In this document: positions 1 through 27,833 of the stretch, one piece after another
How positions within the stretch are numbered: position 1 is the stretch's first letter
Layout: each line of letters begins with the position of its first letter
NCBI GenBank assembly: GCA_028583405.1
Contig: JAPTMU010000296.1
Span: forward strand, 184,501 to 248,500
Direction of reading: 5' to 3'
Source of the DNA: Pogonophryne albipinna
Taxonomy: Eukaryota; Chordata; Actinopteri; Perciformes; Artedidraconidae
DNA: 64,000 nucleotides
Notes under the pieces: generated by a model
The model's database searches: none
What the model saw: only the letters and a program-made list of their open reading frames with translations
Told to the model about the DNA's origin: nothing
Translations under genes and position numbers: made by a program

Positions 1-784
1 ATGAGCCAATCCCTTAATAATCAGGACATTTCAAGTATAGCAGTGCTGAGAGAGAGACGCCAACACCCTCCCAGCCTTATCAAGCAGCAGCAGCACAGTC
101 TGCAAACAGGCGGCAAAATGATTGGAGAGGTATGGAAATCTACTTGAAGGAAGGTCAAAGTGATTAAGCTGACATTAATGACAGGCCTAGTCTTCCTGTG
201 AGAATGCTCACCGCGGCTGTCTCTAAACCCATTTGTCATTCTGCTTCCGCCGCCGAAGCATCTGCTTTGAAGTCTCTACCACTAATGCTACACAGAGAGG
301 TTAAACAGCTTAATGCTCAAGTCTGTTTCACTCCTCTCGCTCTCTAATGTTCGCCTCGTTTTATGTACCGACGGGTTAGAGCTCCTGGATTTCACATCTC
401 AATTTGCCCCAGATATCGTCCCCCCCTGTAAGAGCTGTTTCTTATTTGCTTTGTTGTCCCCGTCAAAGAAGGGCGACCCGGAGGATGTGACAGACATGCC
501 CCACCCATCGATTCACACAGGAGGTAATAATGGAAGAGATGTTTATACGGGCAGGCAGAGCGCCGCTGATAATGATGATTTTTACATTTTAAAAAGCCCC
601 TGACAACATGAATGAAATAATGAGCAGTGAATCTTTTTGTATACATATCGCAGCGTGTAAAATGAATGATACAGTCGTTGGGATAAAGAATACAAGATGT
701 GCACCACAATGAGATTACACTGATGCATGTGACATCAACAATATCAGCAAAGAATATATGAAAGCATGAATGAAAGCCAATTTG

Positions 785-957
<173 letters not shown>

Positions 958-1324
958 AGCTGCTGGCACACAGAGCAGGCTGGCAGGCTGCAAAGCAATT
1001 TCACTGTTTGGCAATACTGTTGTCTCTGTGTGCGGATTAGAGCTGACACCAGAGCAACTGAGTCATGCTAAATGTAGTACAATCACAGGCTTTTGTTCCT
1101 GATCTAAAAACCCCGCCGCCTCTCAGATTCATGGAGGAGAAAGGCTGGAAACAAGGCGAAGACACGGTGGCAAAAAGGCGGTGCGTTATTTCGCCGTATG
1201 AGCAAAGCGTTGCAACATCGCTTTGAAAAAACAAAACAACAACAACAGAGGGATAGAAGTTAGTGGTAGTGAAGAACCAAAGTTCTCTCTAAAGTCAAAG
1301 TTGGTGTGCTTTAATAACCTCTTT

Positions 1325-2360
1325 TAGTGTCTCTACTTTAAAGAGTCCTCTCCTGCTGATGTTCAGGTGTATATCAGTATGTGTCTCTACTTTAAAGAGT
1401 CCTCTCCTTCTGATGTTCAGGTGTATATCAGTGTGTAGTGTCTCTACTTTAAAGAGTCCTCTCCTGCTGATGTTCAGGTGTATATCAGTATGTAGTGTCT
1501 CTACTTTAAAGAGTCCTCTCCTGCTGATGTTCAGGTGTATATCAGTATGTAGTGTCTCTACTTTAAAGAGTCCTCTCCTGCTGATGTTCAGGTGTATATC
1601 AGTATGTAGTGTCTCTACTTTAAAGAGTCCTCTCCTGCTGATGTTCAGGTGTATATCAGTATGTAGTGTCTCTACTTTAAAGAGTCCTCTCCAGCTGATG
1701 TTCAGGTGTATATCAGTATGTAGTGTCTCTACTTTAAAGAGTCCTCTCCTGCTGATGTTCAGGTGTATATCAGTATGTAGTGTCTCTACTTTAAAGAGTC
1801 CTCTCCTGCTGATGTTCAGGTGTATATCAGTATGTAGTGTCTCTACTTTAAAGAGTCCTCTCCTGCTGATGTTCAGGTGTATATCAGTATGTAGTGTCTC
1901 TACTTTAAAGAGTCCTCTCCTGCTGATGTTCAGGTGTATATCAGTATGTAGTGTCTCTACTTTAAAGAGTCCTCTCCAGCTGATGTTCAGGTGTATATCA
2001 GTATGTAGTGTCTCTACTTTAAAGAGTCCTCTCCAGCTGATGTTCAGGTGTATATTAGTATGTAGTGTCTCTACTTTAAAGAGTCCTCTCCTGCTGATGT
2101 TCAGGTGTATATCAGTATGTAGTGTCTCTACTTTAAAGAGTCCTCTCCTGCTGATGTTCAGGTGTATATCAGTATGTAGTGTCTCTACTTTAAAGAGTCC
2201 TCTCCAGCTGATGTTCAGGTGTATATCAGTATGTAGTGTCTCTACTTTAAAGAGTCCTCTCCTGCTGATGTTCAGGTGTATATCAGTATGTAGTGTCTCT
2301 ACTTTAAAGAGTCCTCTCCAGCTGATGTTCAGGTGTATATCAGTATGTAGTGCCTCTACT
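1325..2360 (+). repeat. 57-bp minisatellite, array 1 (about 18 copies)
   Basis: Tandem 57-bp units containing the core ctactttaaagagtcctctc followed by ctgctgatgttcagg and tatatcagtatgtag. Units differ by single bases, for example cctgctg versus ccagctg. The same unit forms three more arrays in the left half. No terminal inverted repeat is visible at either end of this array, unlike array 4. The period is a multiple of three, so several frames stay open; this is not coding. Confidence 0.95.
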
Positions 2361-3935
2361 TAACTGTAACTGACTATATTCTCAATGTATCATCATAAAA
2401 TATCCGAAAAGCAGGAAATCTCCATATTAACGAGGGTGGAAACAGCTATTTCTGACATTTCTGCATTCAAATATAACAATGAAGTGATTATTAAAACATT
2501 CGGGCAAATATATTTCCACGTAGTCTAGGTGATATTGTTCAGACTAGTTCCTCCAGTACTCGCTTAGTCGATACAATGACAGAGAATAGTGGAAAAAGAC
2601 CACAGCAACTCCTCAAAGCATCCTGTGTTGTCAGTTCAAAACCAAAACATATTCACTTTAAAGTGATATCAAATCGAAGTAGCAGGATGCTCATCTTCAA
2701 GAGACTGGAAAAACATTGTCAGACAATTTAACATTTACGATGAATGGATTATCAAAAGTATTTTCCTGATGATCTGCTTTGCAGCTGTAATTGGGTCATG
2801 TTTACTGACATGTGGAAATATGTCAAGTGCAGGTCGTGGTGGGAAAGATCCGGATCATTTGAGGAGGAAGACAATGAAGCAAAGCAAAATGCATGGAGGA
2901 AAATGCAAATGATCTTTGAGGACGAAAAAAACGGTCTTCCACAAACTCAGATGATTTTTTGAATCCTTCTATCCTTGAAATATCCGAATATGTTAAGAAG
3001 AGTCCATCCCAGTGTCTCAAAGACTAGGTGATGTCTTTAAATGTGTTGTTTTGTCCGTGAAAACACGATACTCACTCAGATATGATTATCAAGTAGAGAA
3101 AAGCAGGAACAAAACTTCCATATTTGAGCATTTTCTGCCATTTTTGCATGAAGAATTGTGTTTTTTGGCTAATCAACTAATTTGCATTGTTGTTGTTAAA
3201 TGCATTTTGTATCTTGTAAATTGTGTAACTTGCTGCAGTTAAATACCATCAAACTATGTGCAATATATACATGATATACACCATAACTGTGTAATACCTG
3301 GCTGCTAAACCCTAAGAACTGCTACAGGATTTGTATTTTGGAAAGTATTTTTCTTTTACTTTTCTTTTTTATATTATATTTTTTATTATATCATAACTCA
3401 GAAATTCATATATTATTCCACAAAGTCTCATAAAATGCCAACAATTGGCTTTGATTCAAGCAAACAGTTCACTTTTTAAGAACTGCATTCTCTGCATGAT
3501 GAATGACGATCACTTGCAGATCGACCTATTGATAACTTGTCATCTCTAAATAAAAACACTGGCAAGAACACAGATTATTGTGCAAGGTGACAACATAGTA
3601 GGCCGCTTAATGATTACCTAATGCTAAGATGCCAACAATAGGTTTGAACACAGTAAATACTATGCACGGTGCACATGTTCTTAAACGCTGAGATATCTTC
3701 TATCTTACAGGTGTCAGAACTCAATGACCTCAGCTCGTACGAGTTGCTTCACGGTCATGTGACACAGATAGCAAATCTCAACACATATGTCTTTTTCGCA
3801 CAAAGATGGACTGTAACGACTGAACATTATAGAAGTACTCGGTGTCTGGAATTGCTTTTCTTCCCGTTTTATCAAGTTGTGCAATAAAATAATGATACAT
3901 TTGACATTTGCACTTCCTTCCTGTTTGATGCACCT

Positions 3936-3937
<2 letters not shown>

Positions 3938-3990
<53 letters not shown>

Positions 3991-3991
3991 G

Positions 3992-4022
<31 letters not shown>

Positions 4023-4023
4023 G

Positions 4024-4100
<77 letters not shown>

Positions 4101-4131
4101 GCTCTCTCTCTCTCTCTCGCTCTCGCTCTCG

Positions 4132-4222
<91 letters not shown>

Positions 4223-4271
4223 GCTCTCTCTCTCGCTCTCTCTCTCGCTCTCGCTCTCTCTCTCTCTCTCG

Positions 4272-4304
<33 letters not shown>

Positions 4305-4305
4305 G

Positions 4306-4372
<67 letters not shown>
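3938..4372. repeat. (CT)n tract with scattered CG, 435 bp
   Basis: Almost pure TC dinucleotides interrupted by 'tctcgctc' variants. The matching GA tract in the inverted copy (61436-62118) is 683 bp, so the length differs by about 250 bp between the copies. Open frames across it (poly Ser-Leu or Arg-Glu) are artefacts of the dinucleotide. Confidence 0.95.
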
Positions 4373-4749
4373 CAGGTTGTGTTTTTGGCCTCGAGTTGTT
4401 TTTTCGGGCCCGGCAGGACAGACCCTGACCCGTCCTTTTCATGCTCGCCCACGGAAATGCCATCTGGCTGGTGTGAATGATTACCACAGCAACGGCACGG
4501 TGACCTGCAGCCAGCGGGAACCAAGGTCACTCCACCTCGCTCTGCCCTGCTTTCATCAGCTGCAGGTGAATTATTCATCCTCCTCCTCCTCCTCTGCACA
4601 AACACCCAGAATCTGCAGCGTCAGGTCGCTGACATAATCACCCGTAATGATCAGAAATACACGTTCCAGTGTGCACAGCTCAAATGAATATGTTCCATGC
4701 GTGTGGTGGGAGAGATGGGGAACCAGCAGCTGCAGAGATGTTGAACCGT

Positions 4750-5700
4750 GACCGCGAGAAGTAAGTGAAGTAATTGATTTCTGACACATGTAGCGGAGGA
4801 CGTCACGTTCAAGAGACACGCATGTTTACAACGAGAGGCGTGGAAGACAAGAAGAGAAAAGCAGGTCCACCTCGTCAAACATATATATTACAGCGCTAAG
4901 AAAAGCTGTGCTATCTTAGTCACATGATCACTGCCTAAAGTTCATCTAAACCAGTTGAAAAACAAAGAGAGTGAACCCACGCTATTCACATTTAGGCTAC
5001 TACTATTAAAGATAATTGTGTGTGTTTTAGTTTGAATTGGTTTCTGACACAGGTAGCGGAGGATGTCACGTTCAGGAGACACGCATGTTTACAACGAGAG
5101 CCGTGGAAGAATCAGCACGAGGAGCAGATCCATGCTCGCCGTGACAAATATATGATATTTCAGCGTCATAGAAACTGGAAATATTTTGCAGTCTTTGTCA
5201 CATAATCATTACCAACACTTTATCTCAATATGAAACCGGTTGAAAAGCAAGAAGAAATGATTTCTAGTTGCTATATTTCAAGTCAATTATGTGTATTTTA
5301 ACTTATTTAATCTGTAAATTAGTGAATATGTGGACTCCTATACATTTCTGCAAGAATATATATATATATAAATTACAGTTTGCACAACTATCCATGTGCT
5401 TAGAAGTGAACGCACGCTCTTCAAATTCACAAAGCGTGTGCATGTTAGCTTTAGTTGAGTTGCTACACGCGAGAGCTGCAGACAGAAAGAGTGTATGAGA
5501 AGTATAAGATGTTTGCAGCGCTAAATAAACTGGATTTTAGTAGAAATGTCAAAACATGCAGGAGTGCGGCGGTGAGCTATCTTTGCCACATGATCACATG
5601 CCAACACGTTTCCTTCGTAACAAACCGGCTGAAAGACAAAGTGAACGCACGTTATCTGTATTTGCTAGAAGCCGATAGGTGATTCTATAGTGATGTGTGT
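4750..5700 (+). repeat. Three diverged tandem units of about 260-390 bp
   Basis: The landmark ttctgacacatgtagcggag at about 4779 recurs as ttctgacacaggtagcggag at about 5042. A 'tcacatgatcac' landmark recurs near 4919, 5199 and 5586. A 'cagcgctaa/cagcgtcat' landmark recurs near 4890, 5161 and 5516. Each unit ends with a 'gttgaaaa(a/g)caaa' segment. Function unknown. Confidence 0.6.
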
Positions 5701-6869
5701 GGTACAGAGCTTTACAGAGAGCTGCACACCGACTAACCTGACTTGATTGATGATTGGTTGATAGTCAATTGTTTGTTGCAGAAATGTCAATAAAAGCCAC
5801 TTTAAGTCTCTCAAATACGGCGTTTTCTGCTCATCTCAGTTTGATATCATATTAAAGTGAGTGTCTTTGTGTTTTAGACGGATACAAGACGACATTAAAA
5901 CACACCATGTTGGACTTTGAGAAACTGGGAGGGACATTTTTCAATATTTTCTGACATTTAGAGGATTCAAGGATTCAAGGATCCTATAGGTTTTTCCGTA
6001 ACTTCCGAAAATGTTTACGTTTTCATCCATTTTGCTCCATAGTCTTAACACGAGCTGCACCTTATATCTGTCCGTACACGTGACCCAATTACACTCGAGC
6101 TGCAAACACTAGTCTACTATTAATAGGTCGACAAATCTTTAATTGTAGTAAATCAAACTATTTTGATATTGCATTAATAGCACGGAAATATGGAAATGTC
6201 CTGTTTTTCTCTGGTTTATATCAGAATAAAGTGAACATTTTTAAGACTGACAGAAGAAGACATTTAAAGACGTCCCCTTGGAAACTTTTCTCTATTTTGT
6301 GACATTTCAAAGACTAAGCAAGTAGTGGAGAGAATAACCTGCACAATATCACCTGGACTACGGATACCCTAAACACCGGGGGTCCTCCATGGTTAGTCGA
6401 CTATTAACAAGTCAAAAAAACATGACTTGTAGTATCATCAGGTAAATACTCTCCAACTATTTTATATATTGCATTAATTGACATTTTCCATGCAAACATT
6501 TCAGAAAATGCCATTTTCAGCTTTTTAACATGGAGATTTCCTGCTTTTCTCATTTTTAAATCATATTAAAGTGAATATTTTCGACATTTTAAGACCTAAC
6601 CTTGCAAAGTGTCTGACATTTCTCAGACTAAGCGACTAACAGAGAGAATACCCTGCACAATTTCCCCTGGACTACATGGAAATATAATGCAAAATCCTGC
6701 GAACTGGGGTCTGTCTCAACTGCATCCCCCTTTATGAACTGCCAATACTCCATCTGAGGATGAGGTCATTCAAGGGAAACTATCATTATTTATTTTTGAT
6801 ATATAAAAGACCCCTGTTACAGACCACTCCATCACTGCTGCAGGTAATGGCATCCTGTAGGGGCAGATC

Positions 6870-7180
6870 ACATTCAGCTGCTCACTCACATGTAATGAAA
6901 AACCTTGAATGTATACATCTATCATGAGGAGGGAGAGGAGGCTACATGCATAGCTCCTTTAGCCCGGAGAAGAGAGGGGTCCAGCGGCCAGGAGCAGCAA
7001 CAACACCCGGGGAGAGAGGCTCCAGTAGCGGATCTGGCGCCTGCTCCTCCTCGGTACATGCTGCTGTCATCTCTCATGTTACAGAACATCAGTCACTCCG
7101 CTGCCCTTGCGCCGGCCGAGGCTGATTTACAAACATTAGCGGGGAATACAATTACAACCCCCCCCCCTCCCCCCAGCCCT
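6870..7180. other. CpG-containing, GC-richer block inside cux2 intron 1
   Basis: Against AT-rich surroundings this block has several CpG and CCGG sites (agcccggaga, agcggccagg, acccggggag, gcgccggccgagg) and a poly-C run near 7149-7165. It is kept in the inverted copy at about 58625-58900. It could be an alternative first exon or an intronic regulatory CpG cluster, but I see no clear open frame with splice sites. Confidence 0.3.
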
Positions 7181-7620
7181 CTGCGGCTGCAGGAGAGAGT
7201 GGAGTGGACACTAAAAAAACAGCTTCTTTTAACATGCATTCAGATATACCATGCTCCTTCCACCTCAGGGTGCTCCTCATCACTGTGACTTAAAAGCTAT
7301 TTTTTTGCACCAAAATACATAAATGTGACACTGAAACAGCTCATTTTAATATACATTCAGAAATACCATGTGGGATATATATGCACCTTCTAGTTTAGGA
7401 TGCTGCTATGTCACTTAGGATGTGACACATCAGTGTGCATGATTTACGGGATATTTATGCACGATAATCCGAATATATTGTCGCGGTTGCAGGAGAGAGT
7501 GGACACTAGGAAAACTGCTTCTTTAACATGCATTCTGATTCACCATGTGGGGTATTTATGCACCTTCTATCTTAGGGTGCTGCCATGTCATTTAATGTGT
7601 GATACAAACAAATCCTGCAC
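7181..7620 (+). repeat. Tandem duplication of about 303 bp, diverged
   Basis: The segment ctgcaggagagagtggagtg followed by 'acactaaaaaaacagcttctttt' near 7187 is repeated as ttgcaggagagagtggacac near 7487. Shorter echoes of 'acatgcattcagatataccatg' occur near 7231, 7350 and 7526. Confidence 0.55.
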
Positions 7621-8269
7621 GCTTTTCATCCGAGTGCAAACTGATTTCTTTGGCACCGAAACATGCACAAAATGCTATAATCGTTACATTTCTGAGCTTC
7701 TCTTACAACTTGTGTTCTCGTGTTGTTGATGTTTGCACCACCAAAGCTAATTCCTTGTATGTGTAATAAACTCAATTCTGATAATAAACTTTCCCTTCCA
7801 CACATGAAACTTCCCCCAGCATGCAATATCACCTAAAATCCTAAAACAGAATGAAGGTATCCTACTGGAAGCTGCAGCACTAGCCGTCGACGCATCAAAC
7901 ATTAAAGCTGGGGAGGAAAAAAGTTATGTCCAAAAAAAGCACCGGGATTCAGGGGTAGCGTTAAAAGTTTCCGTGCATGTAAGATAAGAAACGGAAAGAT
8001 GAACGGTGAGGAAAAGGCAGAGAAAGTGGAAAACGCACCGGAGAGAGCCGTGCTGTCCGCGGTGCTGATCGCAGGTCGGTGTGGCTTTAACGCAGGATCA
8101 ATGATTGAACCGAACAAAGGCAGAACAGAGATCAATTTCTAATAACTATCAATGCAAACCCCGCCAGCTGCACCGTGCACGAGCCCCAAACCCCTCACCG
8201 TGCACCGGGGAGGACAGGCGACACACACCGCTGCAGGAAAAACGCGTAAAACAGGCGAAAAGCACTAAC

Positions 8270-8332
8270 CTGGAGCCGCCGGAGATCAAATTTCTTCCAA
8301 TATTGAAACATCGATCCTACATCGGCGGCCAT
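8270..8332 (-). CDS. cux2: Homeobox protein cut-like 2, first coding exon (partial)
   Basis: Read on the minus strand, this 63-bp exon opens with an ATG in good context (aagATGG) and encodes 21 residues beginning MAADVGSMFQYWKKFDL, then ends in CAG at a GTTAGT donor in phase 0. Vertebrate CUX1 and CUX2 both start with a nearly identical peptide (MAANVGSMFQYWKRFDL in human) and splice at the same place. CUX proteins are transcription factors with an N-terminal coiled coil, three CUT repeats and a homeodomain; only the extreme N terminus is here. CUX2 is preferred over CUX1 because the gene lies divergently next to myl2, as in human. The remaining exons lie left of the window. The exon is present again at 57478-57540. 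Which teleost paralogue (a or b) this is cannot be told. Confidence 0.88.
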
Positions 8333-8660
8333 CTTGGGGGATATTGAGGAGATTTTTTTCAGCGGCTGCAATAAATATGTGGGCTGGATTCCCCCCTCTC
8401 GTTAAACAGCGATCAGCGAACAGAGAGGGATAAATAAAGAGCCAACATGAGGCTCGGGGTTTGACAGCTGTGCACACATGTTTCTGTGGAGCCACACAGG
8501 AACACTGTTGTTGTTTTTAGGAGAAAGTAGAAAGTGTGCACGAGGCTCCGTCCCCCGACATTAACTGGACATTGCACTTGATTTTTTTTCTTCTGCTTTG
8601 GCAAAGTTATCGATACTGACGTAAAGCCGGACGGATCGATAGCGTCTGCAGAAAGGAAGG
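8333..8660 (-). promoter_or_regulatory. cux2: cux2 5'UTR and candidate CpG promoter (left copy)
   Basis: Directly upstream of the cux2 ATG on the minus strand lies a CpG-containing stretch (for example acgtaaagccggacggatcg near 8620). It has no clear TATA box, as expected for a CpG-type promoter. A transcription start cannot be placed from sequence alone. Confidence 0.45.
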
Positions 8661-8789
8661 AGATGATGTGTAGATTAGCAGAGTTCAGGGAATTTGGCCA
8701 AGCCTACTTTTGCTTTTTTTTTTTTTTTTACAGTGTTTAATAGCTGGAGCATACGGGACATGCAATTAGAGGCAGTGGTGGAAATTAAA

Positions 8790-9780
8790 ACTACATTGTG
8801 GACGTTTTTATTATAAGAATGTCATTTAATTATCTAAGAGAAAATGATATGTTTAAAGAAAACGTAACTTTAAACTGTACTGCAAATGTATTTTATCTCA
8901 AATGTAAAAAATGTAAGTGCCAAGCATACATTAAAATGACATTACATACATTTTTAGTGTCACTTTTATTGTTATAATGACACTTAGTGGCGTTTTATCT
9001 TCGTGCAAATCAGAGAAAATATGATGTCTTTATTTGAAACTTCACTTTAAACTGTACTGCAAAGCTATCTTTTTCAATTAATCCTTGTTTTTTGAGCTCA
9101 GTTTTAAATTAAAATTACATTATCGACATATTTAGTGTCACTTTTATTGTTAAAATCTCACTTAATAGTGTTTTATCTTCATGCAAATCTGATCAAATCT
9201 GATCTTTTTAAAGAAAACGTGCTTTTAAACTGCACTGCAAAGCTATCTTTTTCAATGAATCCTTGTTTTATGTGCCAAGTATATATTAAAATGACATTAT
9301 CGACATTGTTATTGTCACTTTTATTGTTATAGTGTCACTTAGTGGCGTTTTATCCTCATGCAATTCTGATCAAATATAATATCTTTGAAGAAAACGTAAC
9401 CTTAAACTGTAATGCAAATGTATTTTATTTCAAATAATCCTTTTAATGACATTATTGACATCTAATACTCTTATTGTTAAAATGTCACTTAATGGTTTTA
9501 TCTTCATGCAGATCTGATCAGATCTGATATTTGTAAAGAAAACGTTTTAAACTGAACTGCAAAGCTATATTTTCCTATTAATCCTTGTTTTATGTACTAA
9601 GTATATATTAAAATGACATTATTGACATATTTAGTGTCACCTTTATTGTTAAAATGTCATTTATAGTCGTTTAATCTTCATGCAATTTTGAGAAAATATA
9701 ATATTTTTAAAGGATTCGTAACTTTAAACTGCAAATGTCGTTTATTTCAAATCATCGTTTTTTAAGTGATACGCATTAAA
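8790..9780 (+). repeat. AT-rich satellite, about 178-bp unit, 5-6 diverged copies
   Basis: The landmark agtgtcacttttattgtta occurs at about 8956, 9134, 9311 and 9635, with a decayed form near 9467, giving 177-178 bp steps and then shorter ones. Each unit also carries a 'gtttaaactgtactgcaaa' segment and a 'ttttatcttc(a/g)tgcaaat' segment. It lies between the divergent cux2 and myl2 promoters. The inverted copy is at about 56040-57030. Confidence 0.8.
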
Positions 9781-10139
9781 ATGATTTTAAAAATGTACTA
9801 TAATGTTTCAATATATACAAAAATATTTATCATAGCTAGATATACAAAGAAAATGAAAGAAAGCCCAAGTTCAAGCTCACATTTGACAATATTTAACATT
9901 TTATTACGCTTTTCTATTTTAAAGTCAGATTGCATCGATAGGGAAAGTCTGTGCATGAAAAGACTATTTGTGTTTTGGATTTGAACAGATTTTTTAATGA
10001 GTTAATGACAACAACCTGAATTAGAAATAAAGTGGGACATGTTTTACTTTAACTTAGTGAAGCATGAGGAGCTCTTTGTCTAAACCCCCCCCCCCTCTCA
10101 CTGTGAGGCTCGGTCGCCCCCTGCTGACTGTTGATGAGC

Positions 10140-11375
<1,236 letters not shown>

Positions 11376-11640
11376 CAATCAGTGGACTTCACAGTTTGTA
11401 CAGAATATCAGTATGACAATACGACACCCTCTGTCCTTAGACCCTCTGCCCTTAGACCCTCTGCCCTTAGACCCTCACATCGTACAAGGAAACACTTCCA
11501 GAAAACCCACAGTTTAAAGGGGAACATGGGAGAAACCTCAGGGAGAGCAACAGAGGAGGGATCCCTCTCCCAGGACGGACAGACGTGCAATAGATGCCGT
11601 GTGTAAATTGAAGAGATAACACATTTTACAGCGTAGGACA
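11376..11640 (-). mobile_element. L2-like LINE 3' tail fragment
   Basis: Closely matches the 3' end of the LINE at 28165-31150: 'cagtggacttcacagtttgta', 'acaccctctgtccttagacc', 'gggagaaacctcagggagag' and 'gatccctctcccaggacgga' occur in the same order. A short internal triplication of 'ctctgcccttagacc' is seen at about 11430-11475. It is a severely 5'-truncated insertion. Inverted copy at 54160-54420. Confidence 0.75.
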
Positions 11641-12328
11641 CATTTAGAGTCACACGGGATCAAAGACCAACTGCTCACGATGTGTCCTCAGTTTGGTTCC
11701 CTCGTCTCACAGCTTGATAGCAAGCTAAGACTTTCTTTTTGCCGCTGCTTTTAATTGAACTATTCACATCTCACACTGCACTGTAACTTGTATTCACGTA
11801 CCTGTGTTATTATCTTTGCTTTTTAATGTGTTACGCTCTTAATGTGTTTCCTTTCTGCAAAGCGCTTTGAATTGCCTTGTGTTGAAAGCGCTTTATAAAC
11901 AAACCTGCCTGAAAAGCTCTTGTTTTCTGCAGCAGACGGAGCACAGATTGTAATCTCATGAAGGGACAGGAACAGAGTGTCCTGGCTCAATGTGGAGCAC
12001 CCAGGTGGGGATTTAAACCCACAACCTCCTCCTCCAGAGGGGGGACGCTTCTGTCCGTCGGGCCCCTTGAATCCACATCAAGACATCTGTGTCTCATGGC
12101 CTCAATCAGCGCTCCTCAAAATAATCCTGACCTCACGTTCACATCAACAAGAGCTCCTTCCAAGAACCACTTTTAAATTAATACATTACTTTCAAAAACT
12201 GGAGCTACGGCATTCAGAGGGGAAATTACCCAAGACAGAAACCATTGTTTGGATGAGGTCAGTGGATGAGGGATTTCAAATGACTGTGTTTCTTAGGAAC
12301 AATATCAAGGCATAGGAGTATGACCGTT
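11641..12328. other. Intergenic stretch with SINE/LINE-tail scraps
   Basis: Near 11855-11912 is 'gcgctttgaattgccttgtg' followed by 'gcgctttataaacaaa', typical of teleost retroelement 3' ends. Near 12003-12025 the minus strand reads gtgggtttaaatccccacct, which resembles a polymerase III B box (GGTTCRANNCC) from a decayed tRNA-derived SINE. No gene is recognised. Confidence 0.35.
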
Positions 12329-13434
12329 TTAAAGAGGCCATATTCTGTTTTATGGGTTTTCCTTCTCCTGTAGTGTTCTATAGGTTTTAGTGCATGTAAA
12401 TGGTCTGCAGAGGCTACAATCCCTGTTTTCCTCTCCCACACACTTCCCTGAACATCAGTAGGAGAGGACTCTTTAAAGTAGAGACACTACATACTGATAT
12501 ACACCTGAACATCAGCAGGAGAGGACTATTTAAAGTAGAGACACTACATACTGATATACACCTGAACATCAGCAGGAGAGGACTCTTTAAAGTAGAGACA
12601 CTACATACTGATATACACCTGAACATCAGCAGGAGAGGACTCTTTAAAGTAGAGACACTACATACTGATATACACCTGAACATCAGCAGGAGAGAACTCT
12701 TTAAAGTAGAGACACTACATACTGATATACACCTGAACATCAGCAGGAGAGGACTCTTTAAAGTAGAGACACTACATACTGATATACACCTGAACATCAG
12801 CAGGAGAGGACTCTTTAAAGTAGAGACACTAAATACTGATATACACCTGAACATCAGCAGGAGAGGACTCTTTAAAGTAGAGACACTACATACTGATATA
12901 CACCTGAACATCAGCAGGAGAGGACTCTTTAAAGTAGAGACACTACATACTGATATACACCTGAACATCAGCAGGAGAGGACTCTTTAAAGTAGAGGCAC
13001 TACATACTGATATACACCTGAACATCAGCAGGAGAGGACTCTTTAAAGTAGAGACACTACATACTGATATACACCTGAACATCAGCAGGAGAGGACTCTT
13101 TAAAGTAGAGACACTACATACTGATATACACCTGAACATCAGCAGGAGAGGACTCTTTAAAGTAGAGACACTACATACTGATATACACCTGAACATCAGC
13201 TGGAGAGGACTCTTTAAAGAAGAGACACTACATACTGATATACACCTGAACATCAGCAGGAGAGGACTCTTTAAAGTAGAGACACTACATACTGATATAC
13301 ACCTGAACATCAGCAGGAGAGGACTCTTTAAAGTAGAGACACTACATACTGATATACACCTGAACATCAGCAGGAGAGGACTCTTTAAAGTAGAGACACT
13401 ACATACTGATACACCTGAACATCAGCAGGAGAGG
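12329..13434 (-). mobile_element. TTAA-MITE fragment with 57-bp minisatellite array 2
   Basis: A TTAA at 12329-12332 is followed by agaggccatattctg, close to the left terminus of the element at 22409 (agaggcccgatgct). A shared leader follows, with a 'taggttttagtgcatgtaaatgg' segment. From 12447 to 13434 come about 17 tandem 57-bp units in the orientation opposite to array 1. The far terminus is not recognisable, so the copy is probably truncated. The partner array in the inverted arm (52586-53347) has only about 13 units. Confidence 0.75.
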
Positions 13435-14905
<1,471 letters not shown>

Positions 14906-14959
14906 CCATGCCCCCCCCCCCCCCCCCCCTCTCATCACGACTGATCCCCCAGCGGAGCG

Positions 14960-15216
14960 GGAGCACCTGTCTCTCTGATCCAGGCTTTGTCCTGCTGTTA
15001 TTCTGGGTTATTCAGTAACGTGAGTTCAATCTCATGAACCATCACAATGGGGGGGGGGGTTTGGGGGGGGGGTCCTCTCCTTTACCTGTGACTAAAGAAG
15101 GCGTGGGGGTATTTATAGAACATGTAATAATACGCTTTGTTTTGCAACGAGAGGCGTCAGTATAAATCCTGCAGCAGCAGACTGTTTCCTGCATCGTCTG
15201 GATCTCATCTGCTGAT
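14960..15216 (+). promoter_or_regulatory. myl2: myl2 core promoter: E-box, MEF2-like site, TATA box
   Basis: Upstream of the myl2 ATG are a TATAAAT at 15161-15167 and, about 50 bp further up, gtatttatag (15109-15118). The latter matches the MEF2 consensus YTAWWWWTAR at nine of ten positions. A CACCTG E-box lies at 14964-14969. From established knowledge, mammalian cardiac MYL2 promoters depend on a MEF2/HF-1b element close to TATA, so this layout fits a striated-muscle gene. The transcription start is inferred at about 15190. A poly-G stretch separates the E-box from the MEF2-like site. All elements recur in the inverted copy. Confidence 0.65.

Positions 15217-27833
<12,617 letters not shown>

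Larger units (their letters stand above)
2361..6720. repeat. Diverged dispersed/tandem repeat region in cux2 intron 1
   Basis: Related blocks recur through this stretch. One block has tggaaatgtcctgtttttctc near 6190 and a close relative tggagatttcctgcttttctc near 6531. Each is followed by 'attaaagtgaa', a 'gacattt..agactaag' motif, and an 'acctggactac' motif near 6350 and 6665, giving a spacing of about 310-340 bp. A further copy lies in reverse orientation near 2400-2540. No open coding structure or splice pattern supports exons. I infer an old, decayed tandem family. Confidence 0.55.

Noticed and set aside
1325..2360. The regular 57-bp arrays considered as a CRISPR-like system
   Set aside because: There are no unique spacers between repeats, the units are contiguous, and the genome is a vertebrate.
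1359..2363. Long open frames made of a 19-residue repeat ([19 protein letters not shown]) here and in the other 57-bp arrays, on both strands
   Set aside because: The 57-bp period is a multiple of three, so open frames follow automatically. They occur on both strands, start and stop with the array, and show no splice or promoter context.
3714..4605. Long Arg-Glu and Ser-Leu open frames over the CT/GA tracts (also 61203-62251)
   Set aside because: Dinucleotide repeats have no stop codons in these frames; no other coding evidence.
6905..7288. 127-residue open frame in the CpG block
   Set aside because: It spans a poly-C run and a tandem repeat, has no recognisable domain, and is not kept in frame in the inverted copy, where the poly-G run is longer.
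12003..12025. Possible tRNA gene from the B-box-like motif
   Set aside because: No matching A box, acceptor stem or anticodon arm is visible; at most a decayed SINE.
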